A DNA stretch of 64,000 bases from Gaeumannomyces sp. JS-464 (taxonomy: Eukaryota; Ascomycota; Sordariomycetes; Magnaporthales; Magnaporthaceae): assembly GCA_002197995.1 (NCBI GenBank), contig NGZR01000001.1, positions 4,278,001 through 4,342,000 of the forward strand. Direction: 5' to 3'. Every line of letters begins with the position of its first letter. Within the stretch, counting starts at the first letter, position 1. A program made the position numbers and the translations under genes. The notes below the pieces were generated by a model, which searched no databases, was not told where the DNA came from, and was given only the letters and a program-made list of their open reading frames with translations. This document shows, in pieces, positions 24,192-33,238 of this stretch.

Positions 24192-25468
24192 GTCTTTTGG
24201 CCATCCAGATCCGTGGTAGTATTGCGATGTCCTTGAGGAAGTTGACGCAAGCCAAGCATCTTGGCGGCGAGGCGAGCTGCCGAAATCACGGGAATTGCAC
24301 AGCCCAGTCGGATGGCTACCTAGGTAAGCTTTTTGGACAGGATCGAGTCAATCCGTTTGCTGGCCTTTTGTTCCATAGTGTTAGCCGACGTAACCTCCGA
24401 CGTTATCTTGGCAAAAGGAACCCCAACGACTTGTTGCTTATCGTGCTGGTGGGCCAAAAGCGCAGAGAATGGCTGGCAAAGGTACGCGGGCGCCTATTGC
24501 CAGTCGAGGGGAAGGCCTGCACCCTATCGCCCAGGGCGCGCCTCGCGCGCCGAAACCTTCGACAATCGGATTGCTCCAACCTCCGCGCATCACCAGACCG
24601 CCCTTCGACTTCCTTTCGTTTTCGCCTCGCGGATACCCGACACGCGCCGAAACGATTCGAACGCACAAGAAGACTGCTGGCCGGCAAGCAGTTAGCTACT
24701 TTGGACGAAAAGCCGGCCCGGCCGCCGCCGTCCCCCGCCAAACACGGCCGCCGTTTCCCCTCTCCCCTTTCCCCTCCCACCACACCCTTCCAGCACCAGC
24801 ACCACGGCACCGGCCGCCGCCCTTTTACCACATTCGCGACTCCTCGGTCGACCGCATCCCAACGATACGCACGGCGCAAGATTGGCCTGCTTTAGCACGC
24901 ACTTTACCTGCTAAGCACGCACGCGCAAGATTTGCTTTAACGGCACGCGCCTCTGTTGCCACGCCGGGCTATACATATGTATAGGTGGCATCGCACGCGT
25001 AAGGTTTTCGCGCGGCTCTGTTTCGCCAGTGTGACCGTAACGGCCCGACCTGCACCACGCTGGCAAACCGCGCAGCCTATCGTTTCGATACGCGACACGC
25101 AAGGAGCATACCGGGTTGGAACCAGGCCCTCCAGCCCCCGAACTTTTCTTTCTTTTGGCCGGACCCAGGGGTGGTCCTAAGGACCCCCCGCCTGGCCTCG
25201 CCCCTTTTCCGGCACTTTGCCGGCCGACCGCATCACTACCACCCGCAGCGCTCTCAACGCCCTGGCGTTTTATACGCCCTACTGCCGATTGCCCGCTCAC
25301 TAACAAGGAGCGCCGGAATGCGGCCCGACCTCCGTGTGCCTTCGGGTTTAATTCTGCTAGCCGCCTCGATAGCAACATGTAGCCTAGTGTTTAGCTTTGG
25401 TAGCGCTAGCACGTCGTATGCCCCCTGGGAGGCAGGGACTGGTAGATCCCGACTTACCGACGTTAAAT

Positions 25469-25470
<2 letters not shown>

Positions 25471-25500
<30 letters not shown>
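25471..25500. repeat. (CT)n microsatellite
   Basis: About 15 CT units in tandem with no interruption. Non-coding. Confidence 0.9.
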
Positions 25501-25503
<3 letters not shown>

Positions 25504-25729
25504 AATTCTTTCGTGATTTCTCCCGAGCCTTGCCGCAATCGAATTGTGCTGCACCTCTGCTGCCGTGCTTAGTCCCCCACCAGTGCCAAAGAAGTGAAAC
25601 AAATCAGAAATTCAACCCTTATGTATCCTTCCTTCTGTTCCTTTTTCGTTTCGTATTTTCCGCCTCCCTCCACCCCTAACCATTCTCCCTTTCTCGCACT
25701 CCCACCCGTTCCTATCGGTATAGCATGCC

Positions 25730-26720
25730 ATGGCTTCGCCGTTTCGGCCGGCGGACCGCAATAGCTTCCATCTTGTAATAATGTGCGCTTTGGAACTAGA
25801 AGCCAACGCCGCCGACCTGCTTTTCGATGACATATACGACGAGCGACAATGCGGACGGGCCCCGGGTAATGCTAATATATACACCATAGGCCGTATCGGT
25901 AAACGTGCCGTCGTGCTCCTCCTGCTTCCAAATATAGGCCCACTCGCTACGGCCTCAGGCTCGGCGAACTTGCGATCGAGTTATCCCAACATCAAGCTCG
26001 CATTGCTCGTCGGTATTTGCGGAGGTCTGCCCCAGATCGACGGCCATAAAGCCTTTTTAAACAACGTCGTTATCAACACCAGCATCTTTAACTACGACTT
26101 CGGCAAACAACACCCTAACGTGTTCGTCCCAAAAACAACCATCGAAAACTGCTTGGGCCGAGCAAATAAAGACATCCGCGGGTTGCTGGCCTCTTTGGGA
26201 AAGGACCGTGATTTAAAGCGTTTACAAAAAATAGCAACGATCAACCTTAACAAATTGCAAACCGCCGCCGAAAAGGAAAGGCGGCGGGTCAACTACACCG
26301 CGCCTCCGGACGCTAACGACAGGATCTTCTCGTCGAACTACCAACACAAGCACCGCCGGGATTGTGGACATTGTAACGCCGGTGTTTTTTGCGACGCAGC
26401 TTCCCGCCTATCCTGCACCGATATCGGTTGCAATGAGCAGCATACGTCCAGCAGAAACCGAACGGGCATGCGGCCTATTTCGCTTGGGCCCCAGGTCTTC
26501 ATAGGTAGAGTTGCATCCGGAAACGCGGTTATGAGGTCAGGCGAGCATCGCGACGCCATCGCCCGCCGGCATGGTGTAATCGCCTTCGAAATGGAAGGGG
26601 CTGGCGTGTAGAACGAGGTGCCTTGCATCGTTGTCAAGGGCATCTGTGACTACGCGGACAGTTATTGTTGGAAGGGCAGCCAAAGGTCGCGCAAGGCTAT
26701 CCGCGGATGCGGTGGATCCA
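25730..26720 (+). pseudogene. Nucleoside phosphorylase (PNP/UDP) domain gene of the NLR N-terminal type, truncated by a stop
   Basis: The open part is 25730-26611 (293 residues). Family features: FHLVIMCALELEANAADLLFDD (strand 1), YTIGRIGKRAVVL, PNIGPLATASGSANL, LALLVGICGGLP (phosphate/ribose loop region), NNVVINTSIFNYDFGK, and the C-terminal VFIGRVASGNAVMRSGEHRD and GVIAFEMEGAGV. In fungi this domain usually heads NACHT/ankyrin/TPR NLR-like proteins. At 26609-26611 a TAG stands where the family has Trp (EMEGAGVW). The same frame continues NEVPCIVVKGICDYADSY, the conserved continuation, then loses similarity within about 25 codons. No NACHT or repeat domain follows. Thus it is a truncated remnant, though the phosphorylase fold itself could still be made. 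A Cys-rich insert (DCGHCNAGVFC...CTDIGC) sits near 26360-26435. Confidence 0.8.
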
Positions 26721-26826
26721 CGACTCGGGGCTCCGTGGCGGGAGACAACGTCTCCCCGGCACGGAGGCTCCGGCACGGAGGTCACCGGTCATGCCGTCAT
26801 GCACGGAGGTTGTGCAAGTTATAGGA

Positions 26827-26848
26827 CAAATCCCGACTTCGGGATTTG
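26827..26848. repeat. Perfect inverted repeat (10-bp stem, 2-nt loop)
   Basis: CAAATCCCGA, loop CT, TCGGGATTTG. It lies about 215 bp after the phosphorylase stop, and a second hairpin (26896-26918) lies downstream. Confidence 0.85.
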
Positions 26849-26895
26849 CCTCGTACAATGACGCCACATGGCCTCCGGCATAAGGATATATTGGG

Positions 26896-26918
26896 AAGGG
26901 CTCGCACGAGGAGCCCTT
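26896..26918. repeat. Inverted repeat (8-bp stem, 7-nt loop)
   Basis: AAGGGCTC, loop of seven bases, GAGCCCTT. With the hairpin 48 bp upstream it forms a pair of unknown role; a mobile-element end or RNA structure is possible. Confidence 0.8.
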
Positions 26919-27204
26919 TGCTTGTACTTAGAAGATAGACAGCTTTTAGGATACAGATATCAAGAAAACCTTGTCACCCCATGTACCGGTACCACCCCGA
27001 GAGCCACGAACAGTTATAAAAGCAAGCTGTGGTAGAACCTTGCGGCAGCGTCGGCGGCCTCCGTGGCCGTGGCAATCCTGGACCGGTACGAGCTGGCTGA
27101 TAACGCCACCGCTGGGACGAAAGCGCCCACCCCGCGCGAGCTTGCTGTTCCCGGCGCCAGTGGACAGCCCGCTCAGCCCGCCAGCAGCGTCGTGATGGTG
27201 CTCT

Positions 27205-27837
27205 ATGGTGACCATTATCGGCTCCGTCTCGGCTTGCTCCGGCATTCCCCCTGACTCCTCTGAGCCCCGCCGCTTCACCCTCGAAACGTCCGTCTACGGT
27301 ACCTCGAAGGCTGCTCCGGTTCCGTTCTCAGTCGCCTGCTTCCTGCAAAGTGCGAAGCGTTGGGAAAAGGTCAAGATCCCTCCAGCAGGAGATTTGCTCA
27401 GCATCACCGCCAAGGTCGCTGGCCGCACCACGGACACGAATCAACTGGCCCTCCGCGTCCTCAATCTGGCCTACCTGCCGAGACCTGCCTCGGCCCCGGT
27501 TACGCCGGCCTTAACTGCTACTCCACTTTCCAAGCGGTCTGCCCGCTGGGAAGGTCGAGCACCTCCGTCTACGCCCTCGAAGAGACCCCGTCCATTGGAG
27601 CCTGCCGGCGAAGCTGCTAACCCGCCCGGCGAGAATCCATCCTCGCAGAATCCGACCAGACGGCGTCTTGATCCGCCCCACGTAGAGGATATTACGGAAT
27701 CTCCACCCATCCCATCTTCTCCTTCAACCGCGGTTGCCCCTGCAGAATCCTCTTTTGCGTCAATTCCCTCTCCGGACCTTGATGGCGACTCTCGCCCGCA
27801 TCGTAACCGCCATCCCCCAAAGAGATTGCAGAGTTAG
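27205..27837 (+). CDS. Hypothetical protein, Pro/Arg-rich C-terminus
   Basis: Open frame of 210 residues starting MVTIIGSVSACSG. I do not recognise a named family. The middle part (PVPFSVACFLQSAKRWEKVK then DLLSITAKVAGRTTDTNQLA and LRVLNLAYLP) has a strand-rich pattern like an OB-fold. The rest is disordered: SKRSARWEGRAPPSTPSKRP, repeated Pro/Ser, and a basic tail RPHRNRHPPKRLQS. Coding text may begin earlier in another frame (27063-27200). It sits between a broken NLR-type domain and a broken MYND gene, so it could be a fragment of a repeated or transposon-linked gene. Confidence concerns only that it is coding-like. Confidence 0.4.
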   Translation: MVTIIGSVSACSGIPPDSSEPRRFTLETSVYGTSKAAPVPFSVACFLQSAKRWEKVKIPPAGDLLSITAKVAGRTTDTNQLALRVLNLAYLPRPASAPVTPALTATPLSKRSARWEGRAPPSTPSKRPRPLEPAGEAANPPGENPSSQNPTRRRLDPPHVEDITESPPIPSSPSTAVAPAESSFASIPSPDLDGDSRPHRNRHPPKRLQS

Positions 27838-27998
27838 TTTAAGCGGGGGAATGTGTAAACAACAATCTCACTTTTATCCTTAAATAAGAAAATAAACGAC
27901 CTACCACGTCGCCTTGCCATGATAAGCACTATCGACCTGTGTTGCCCGTTATTTCATACCACCCGGCTATGGCCCTGCCTCTCCCGAAGCATCCACCC

Positions 27999-28426
27999 TT
28001 ACAAAGCACTTTCCTCGCTTTTGGGCACACACATTCTCTTATGCACCTTCCAGTCCTGCGTCTGGTGCTCTTTCCTACAGTATGCTGCAACCTTACATCG
28101 CGCGCATTTCTTGGTCCCCTCCGTCTTCCCACATACTCTACAAGCCGTAACGTCCGCGCACACCTGCCCCTCTCCCCCAACCTCGGACATCTCCTCCTAG
28201 ATGTTTTGTCGCATTTTCCTTTCGCACTCGCCTTTCCCGCATATGCCGCCGACAAATACCCCCACGAAGGGACCACTCGCTTTATGGAGCCAAGACATGG
28301 GCATCTGCAAAACGGTCGCGATAGGCGAGCCGCAGATTCCGCAAGAAGGACTGGAGGCTGCTCGGCAGGCCGCTTCGTGATTTTTCATGATATCCTGGAC
28401 TCCAACCTCTCCTCTGTAGCGACCAT
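27999..28426 (-). pseudogene. MYND zinc-finger protein gene, broken
   Basis: The minus strand reads MVATEERLES (from 28426), then in another frame MKNHEAACRAASSPSCGICG (28388), then PMSWLHKASGPFVGVFVGGI with CGKGECE. A TAG at 28199-28197 follows QNI. The same frame resumes [11 protein letters not shown] and a complete MYND finger: CRVC, x8, CARC, x4, YC, x3, H, x7, H, x3, C ([33 protein letters not shown]), ending at 27999. In fungal proteins of this type a two-Cys treble motif precedes the MYND finger without interruption, so both the stop and the frame change near 28390 are breaks. MYND fingers bind proline-rich peptides. The gene converges on the hypothetical ORF, whose stop lies about 160 bp away. 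Confidence 0.72.
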
Positions 28427-28740
28427 GTTGTCGGGCACCTTATTGCTTATAGGAAAGACCGGTCTGGTAAGCGGCCCGCCAAAGGAATCCTGGAGGAACT
28501 GTTCTGGTGTTTTTCTGTAGAGAAACAGGGCAGATAGATGCAGACCAGGGAAACGCGCAGGGGTTTATCTGACGTGCCGACAAACAGCCAATCACGGACG
28601 AGGACGGTTCCGATGCGGCTGAGCGTCGGGCACCGATCCGGCCGAACGTCGGGTGAAAGGGGATTTCCCTCTCCCCGCTCCTCAAGACACTTTATTCCTT
28701 AGCGAACATACGCGGTTGCCCGTCAATTTGCCTCCGTTAG
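28427..28740. other. Intergenic between divergent MYND remnant and HET-ankyrin gene
   Basis: About 310 bp between divergent starts. It must carry the promoter of the HET gene. No clear element is visible. Confidence 0.4.
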
Positions 28741-31700
28741 ATGCCAGTGCCTCCCTTCCAACTGGCCTATACGTTCCCCACCATGTCTCCATACGACGAG
28801 CGTTTGCCGAAGGGCAGTGTGCGGTTACTCCAGCTTCTGCCCCATCAAGACCAGAATTCCCGCATAGAATGTCGGCTCATTACCTGCTCTATGTTGGACT
28901 CAGGAAGAACCCATCCCTACGAGGCCCTATCGTACGTATGGGGATCTGAGAAGAACGAACTGTCTATCTATATAGACGGCGTTGAGCAGTCTGTCCGGGC
29001 AAACCTTCACCATGCACTTTCGCATCTTCGAGATTGCTTTGTGGAGAGGGTCCTATGGATAGATGCTATCTGCATCAACCAAGACGACAACGAGGAAAAA
29101 GGGCAGCAGGTTCAGTCTATGCCAAAGATTTATGCCAAAGCAAGTCGAGTAATTGTGTGGCTTGTGGACCCACCGGGGGACGCACCGGACAAAGGCGACC
29201 CAGCGGCCGACGATCAAGTGGACAACGGAGATCAAGCGCTCGAAGCAATTCGTGCTGCTGCTGAAGAGCGGCGCGTGGATTCCACAATGGACCAAAAGAT
29301 GATCCTCACTCTGCTTGAACGGGAATGGTTCCAGCGCATCTGGGTAGGTGGTAGACAGTCAACAATATGGCAAAGTCGCTATTAACAAAGTTGATGCAGG
29401 TCCTTCAGGAAGTTGCTGCAGCTCGACATATCCTGATTAAGTCCGGTTCCACAGAAATCGACGGATGTGCGTTCTGCGAAGGCTTAAGCGTGCTTAAGCC
29501 GTTTGAAACGCGTCCAGACCTGCAGGCCCTAATCCCTCCGATAGCCTACCTCATAAAAGGCGCAGTCTTTCGGCGGCGGCATGACAGAGACGACACTGAT
29601 CGGCCGGCCAAGTTTTCCATACATATCCGCCCTTTAGGTGAGCTGGTGGATATGTACCACACTCGCCAGGCTACCATCCCTCTCGACAAAGTTTATGCCT
29701 TGCTTGGCATGAGCTCAGATGATCCCGGGATCAAAGCCAACTACGGATCTTCGTGGAAAGACCTTTTTCGGGAACTTGTCAACTTCAGCCTCTCCAATAC
29801 GGTGTTCGTCAGCACATGGGATGCCGAGGAGGTAGCAGTGATTGAAGCTAAGGGCTACGTTCTTGGCGAAGTATCCTCCGCCGGAGATAATGTGGAAATC
29901 ACTTGGAAGACTGCACCCGGCCATTCCGATGCGAAAGGGGAACCAAGCTCTCCGTTCACCTTCCAGGCTTCAGCAAAGGCCATCAAAAAAGGCGATGTTG
30001 TCTGCCTTCTGCAGGGAGCATCAAGGTCGACAATCATCAGGCCGTGCGACGGTTTTTCGACCATTATCAGGATTGCGGGTCCCCCTACAAACCGTCTGCC
30101 AAAATGGTCACATTCAATAACGACCTTTCCCACCGATTTACTGCTTATCTGGGACTGGGACGAATCTCGAAGAAAATCGCAAGCCGGAGAAAGCTATGAG
30201 TACGTCGTGAGCAGCCGAGGAGTTCCTCAGTGTCCTAGGACCGGGTGCCGGTGCCAAGATCATCTAGACAAAGCTGCCAGATTATGGAATTTCGGAATGC
30301 TACTGAACGGAATGGAACGATATAAAGAGGCAGTGAAGTCTTTCCGAAAGGCCATGGGGGTCTATAGGACTGGGGCAGCATTGAGAAGTGTGGACAACAC
30401 ATCTCCTGGGCACGGGCCTTGGAGAGAGGTGGATAAGAAGGTGCTGGGGATAATGGATAGCCCCTTTTTCAAAGATAAAGGCGCCGCCATGGAGGCAAAG
30501 TATACAAAGCACGGCCGGACGCCGCTGTCGTGGGCCGCCGAGAACGGGCACGAGGCCTTCGTTAAGCAGCTGCTGGCGGCGGGGAAAGCCGAGGTCGACG
30601 CGAAAGATGATGGGCAGCGGACGCCGTTGTCGTGGGCCGCGCAGAACGGGCACGAGGCCGTCGTTAAGCAGCTCCTAGCGACGGGGAAGGCCGAGGTCGA
30701 CGCGAAAGATAAATATGGGCAGCGGACGCCGCTGTCGTGGGCCGCGGAAAACGGGCACGAGGCCGTCGTTAAGCAGCTGCTGGCGACGGGGAAGGCCAAA
30801 GTCGACGCGAAAGATGAATATGGGCGGACGCCGCTGTCGTGGGCCGCGCAGAACGGGCACGAGGCCGTCGTTAAGCAGCTGCTGGCGGCGGGGAAGGCCG
30901 AGGTCGACGCGGAAGATGATGGGCGGCGGACGCCGTTATCGTGGGCCGCGCAGAACGGGCACGAGGCCGTCGTTAAGCAGCTGCTGGCGGCGGGGAAGGC
31001 CGAGGTCGACGCGGAAGATAAATATGGGCAGCGGACGCCGTTGTCGTGGGCCGCGGAAAACGGGCACGAGGCCGTCGTTAAGCAGCTGCTGGCGACGGGG
31101 AAGGCCAAAGTCGACGCGAAAGATGAATATGGGCGGACGCCGCTGTCGTGGGCCGCGGAGAACGGGCACGAGGCCGTCGTTAAGCAGCTGCTGGCGACGG
31201 GGAAGGCCGAGGTCGACGCGGAAGATGATGGGCGGCGGACGCCGTTATCGTGGGCCGCGGGGAACGGGCACGAGGCCGTCGTTAAGCAGCTGCTGGCGAC
31301 GGGGAAGGCCAAGGTCGACGCGGAAGATTATGGGCAGCGGACGCCGTTATCGTGGGCCGCGGGGAACGGGCACGAGGCCGTCGTTAAGCAGCTGCTGGCG
31401 ACGGGGAAGGCCAAGGTCGACGCGGAAGATTATGGGCAGCGGACGCCGTTGTCGTGGGCCGCGGGGAACGGGCACGAGGCCGTCGTTAAGCAGCTGCTAG
31501 CGACGGGGAAGGCCGAGGTCGACGCGAAAGATAAAATATGGGCGGACGCCGCTGTCGTGGGCCGCGGAAAACGGGCACGAGGCCGTCGTTAAGCAGCTGC
31601 TAGCGACGGGGAAGGCCGAGGTCGACGCGAAAGATAAATATGGGCGGACGCCGCTGTCGTGGGCCGCGGAAAACGGGCACGAGGCCGTCGTTAAGCAACT

Positions 31701-31938
31701 GCTGGCGACGGGGAAGGCCGAGGTCGACGCGAAAGATAAATATGGGCAGCGGACGCCGCTGTCGTGGGCCGCGGAAAACGGGCACGAGGCCGTCGTTAAA
31801 CAGCTGCTAAACGGGCAGCGGACGCCGCTAAACTTTTCGAATAACGACTTTACCACCTCACCACCTACTGCCTGCCTTTACTTATATACCTTAGGCGTGG
31901 CAAATAAAAGGCCCAAGAATGTAAAAGAATGGTGCTAA
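28741..31938 (+). CDS. HET-domain protein with TPR-like segment and 13 near-identical ankyrin repeats
   Basis: Heterokaryon-incompatibility (HET) family; such proteins trigger cell death on non-self contact in filamentous fungi. Exon 1 is 28741-29343 and exon 2 starts at 29400 (GTAGGT...TGCAG), joining [23 protein letters not shown] motifs: [11 protein letters not shown] (58-68) and [20 protein letters not shown] (102-120) with [20 protein letters not shown]-like stretch [20 protein letters not shown] precedes the repeats. From 30513 (residue ~573) ankyrin units of 33-35 residues follow, consensus [33 protein letters not shown]. Ten are in frame; an extra A in the run 31533-31536 then shifts the frame and a stop falls at 31590-31592 (931 residues). 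The other frame carries three more units and stops at 31936-31938, so the span given assumes that insertion is an error or recent. A second possible start is Met15. Confidence 0.88.
30513..31810 (+). repeat. Tandem ankyrin-coding repeat array, 13 units of about 99-105 bp
   Basis: Units differ mainly at five codons: Glu/Gln/Gly in WAAxNG, Ala/Thr in LLAxGK, Glu/Lys in GKAxVD, Lys/Glu before D, and the linker (D, KY, EY, Y). A higher-order unit of 309 bp (three ankyrin units) is visible: units 3-5 and 6-8 correspond and a block of over 180 bp starting near 30675 recurs almost unchanged 309 bp later. This indicates recent unequal exchange. Confidence 0.92.
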
Positions 31939-32908
31939 GCCAATTCTTGTTAAGTGGTGGTAGCTCCGTGTGGCAATTACACAGGTACATTTATGACGTA
32001 GGAAATTTTAGTTTTGGTGAATTAGCTCTCGCGACCACTGCATCGTAAACGCGGCCCCCCTAGACGATCGCGGCTGTGACTATGGGATTGGACGTTGACC
32101 TTCAGTCCAGGCCATCGACCGCGGATCTTTTTGCTGCTCTCGTTCGTGCGCGAGTGGCTGCGGATACATGGAATGAAATCCGGAGAAATCCGGCATATCC
32201 GGAGGAGAGGAAAATGCCAATTTTGTCTCCCCCTCGTCCGTTCTTCTCTTGTCCAGGATCCATCAACCATCGGCCACGCCATGGTTGCCGTAAAAATAAG
32301 AAAGAAAGAAAAATCCAAGCTCTATGTACACACATAGACCGCGGGCATGAAGCCGACCCACTCGGCCGGACCAGGCCCTGACTCGGCCGGCGGATATTTT
32401 TTGGCATCTGCCGAACGACCGGGCCCCGGCTTCGTGGCCGAACGCTTGGGCGGCTCCACGAGCCGAGGCCCGAGCCCTGGCCTTCTCCGCAAAGAGACCA
32501 AGGGGCTCCGCGATGAAGGCTGGCACTGCTCTCTCTCTAGGACGTGGGCCTGGCGACACCGCCGCCAGCATGGGAGGAGGAAAGACAGGGCGCCGATCTG
32601 GATTTGGCGAGATCCGGCTGAACTGCCGTCAGTTGCCCTCGGGGGCTGACTGGTCTATATAGGAGACTCCTCCCACTCGCTTTCGTCTTGCGTTTTCACC
32701 CCTTTCTGTCCTCATCCTCAGATAACCACCCTTTTCTCTTCTGTCTTCTCCTTTGTCTATTTCCTAACCTGTATGTATTCCTTTTGAGCGGTCATTTTAT
32801 TTCGTCTCTTCTCTTTTTTTTCTCTCTCTTTTTTCTCTCCTCTACTTTACTGCTTGTATCCTGTCCCGTCCGTCGCAAAGCCGAAAAAGCCACCCGCCGA
32901 TTAACAGG
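31939..32908. other. Intergenic; promoter of the small secreted protein at the right end
   Basis: No gene recognised. The right end (32650-32905) has promoter-like features: TATATA at 32656-32661 and a long pyrimidine-rich leader (about 32680-32870) directly before the next start codon. Confidence 0.5.
32656..32661 (+). promoter_or_regulatory. TATA-like element
   Basis: TATATA about 250 bp before the ATG at 32909, followed by a CT-rich leader. Assigned by position only. Confidence 0.4.
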
Positions 32909-33238
32909 ATGCACTACTCCAACTTCGTCAGCGTCATGGCCCTTGCCGCCTCGGCGGCTCCGGCCCTGGCTCTCCCCGCCGGAGAGACCACAGGCGTGGC
33001 CGCCCTCGAGGCCCGGGACCCGCAGCTGACGGGCCTGAGCCGCCTGCCCAACTTTAAGAACCCTTTCAAGGGCCTGAGGAAGAAGCTCCCCAAGCGCGAC
33101 GTTGACGAGGAGGCCGATGAGGGTGCCACTATGGACGAGGAGGCCAAGCTCGTAGCCTGCTTTTGGAAACCAAGGAACAAGCAGCCCGTTCGGCCCCCTA
33201 CTTTTGATGCGATCGCCAGGCAACGAGGAGGCCAATGA
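32909..33238 (+). CDS. Small secreted protein, candidate effector or processed peptide precursor
   Basis: 109 residues. The first ~22 residues (MHYSNFVSVMALAASAAPAL then AL) are a signal peptide with an Ala-x-Ala/Leu-Pro cleavage region. The mature part is short and charged. A Lys-Arg pair at 62-63 (KKLPKRDVDEE) is a Kex2-type site splitting a basic N-half from an acidic then basic C-half (ATMDEEAKLVACFWKPRNKQ). One Cys only (84), so not a disulfide-rich effector. I recognise no family. TATA-like element and pyrimidine-rich leader upstream support that it is a real transcript. Confidence 0.6.
   Translation: MHYSNFVSVMALAASAAPALALPAGETTGVAALEARDPQLTGLSRLPNFKNPFKGLRKKLPKRDVDEEADEGATMDEEAKLVACFWKPRNKQPVRPPTFDAIARQRGGQ

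Larger units (their letters stand above)
23265..25729. other. Gene-poor region with low-complexity tracts
   Basis: No supported gene. It holds a T run of about 21 (24171-24191), a perfect 16-bp palindrome (24969-24984), a (CT)n run (about 25471-25500) and a pyrimidine-rich stretch ending at the next start codon (25615-25725), which looks like a fungal promoter/leader. Open frames on both strands have no recognisable product. Confidence 0.4.

Noticed and set aside
26880..26930. Possible Helitron 3' end at the second hairpin
   Set aside because: A hairpin is present but no CTRR terminus follows at the expected distance, and no Rep/helicase text is in the window.
25730..27837. A single spliced gene joining the phosphorylase domain to the hypothetical ORF
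   Set aside because: Similarity is lost shortly after the TAG, no in-phase intron bridges the gap, and two hairpins lie between.
30362..31312. Long open frames antisense and in the third frame through the ankyrin array (up to 316 codons)
   Set aside because: They are by-products of a GC-rich repeat whose unit length is near a multiple of three; translation is merely periodic ([14 protein letters not shown]) with no start context or family.
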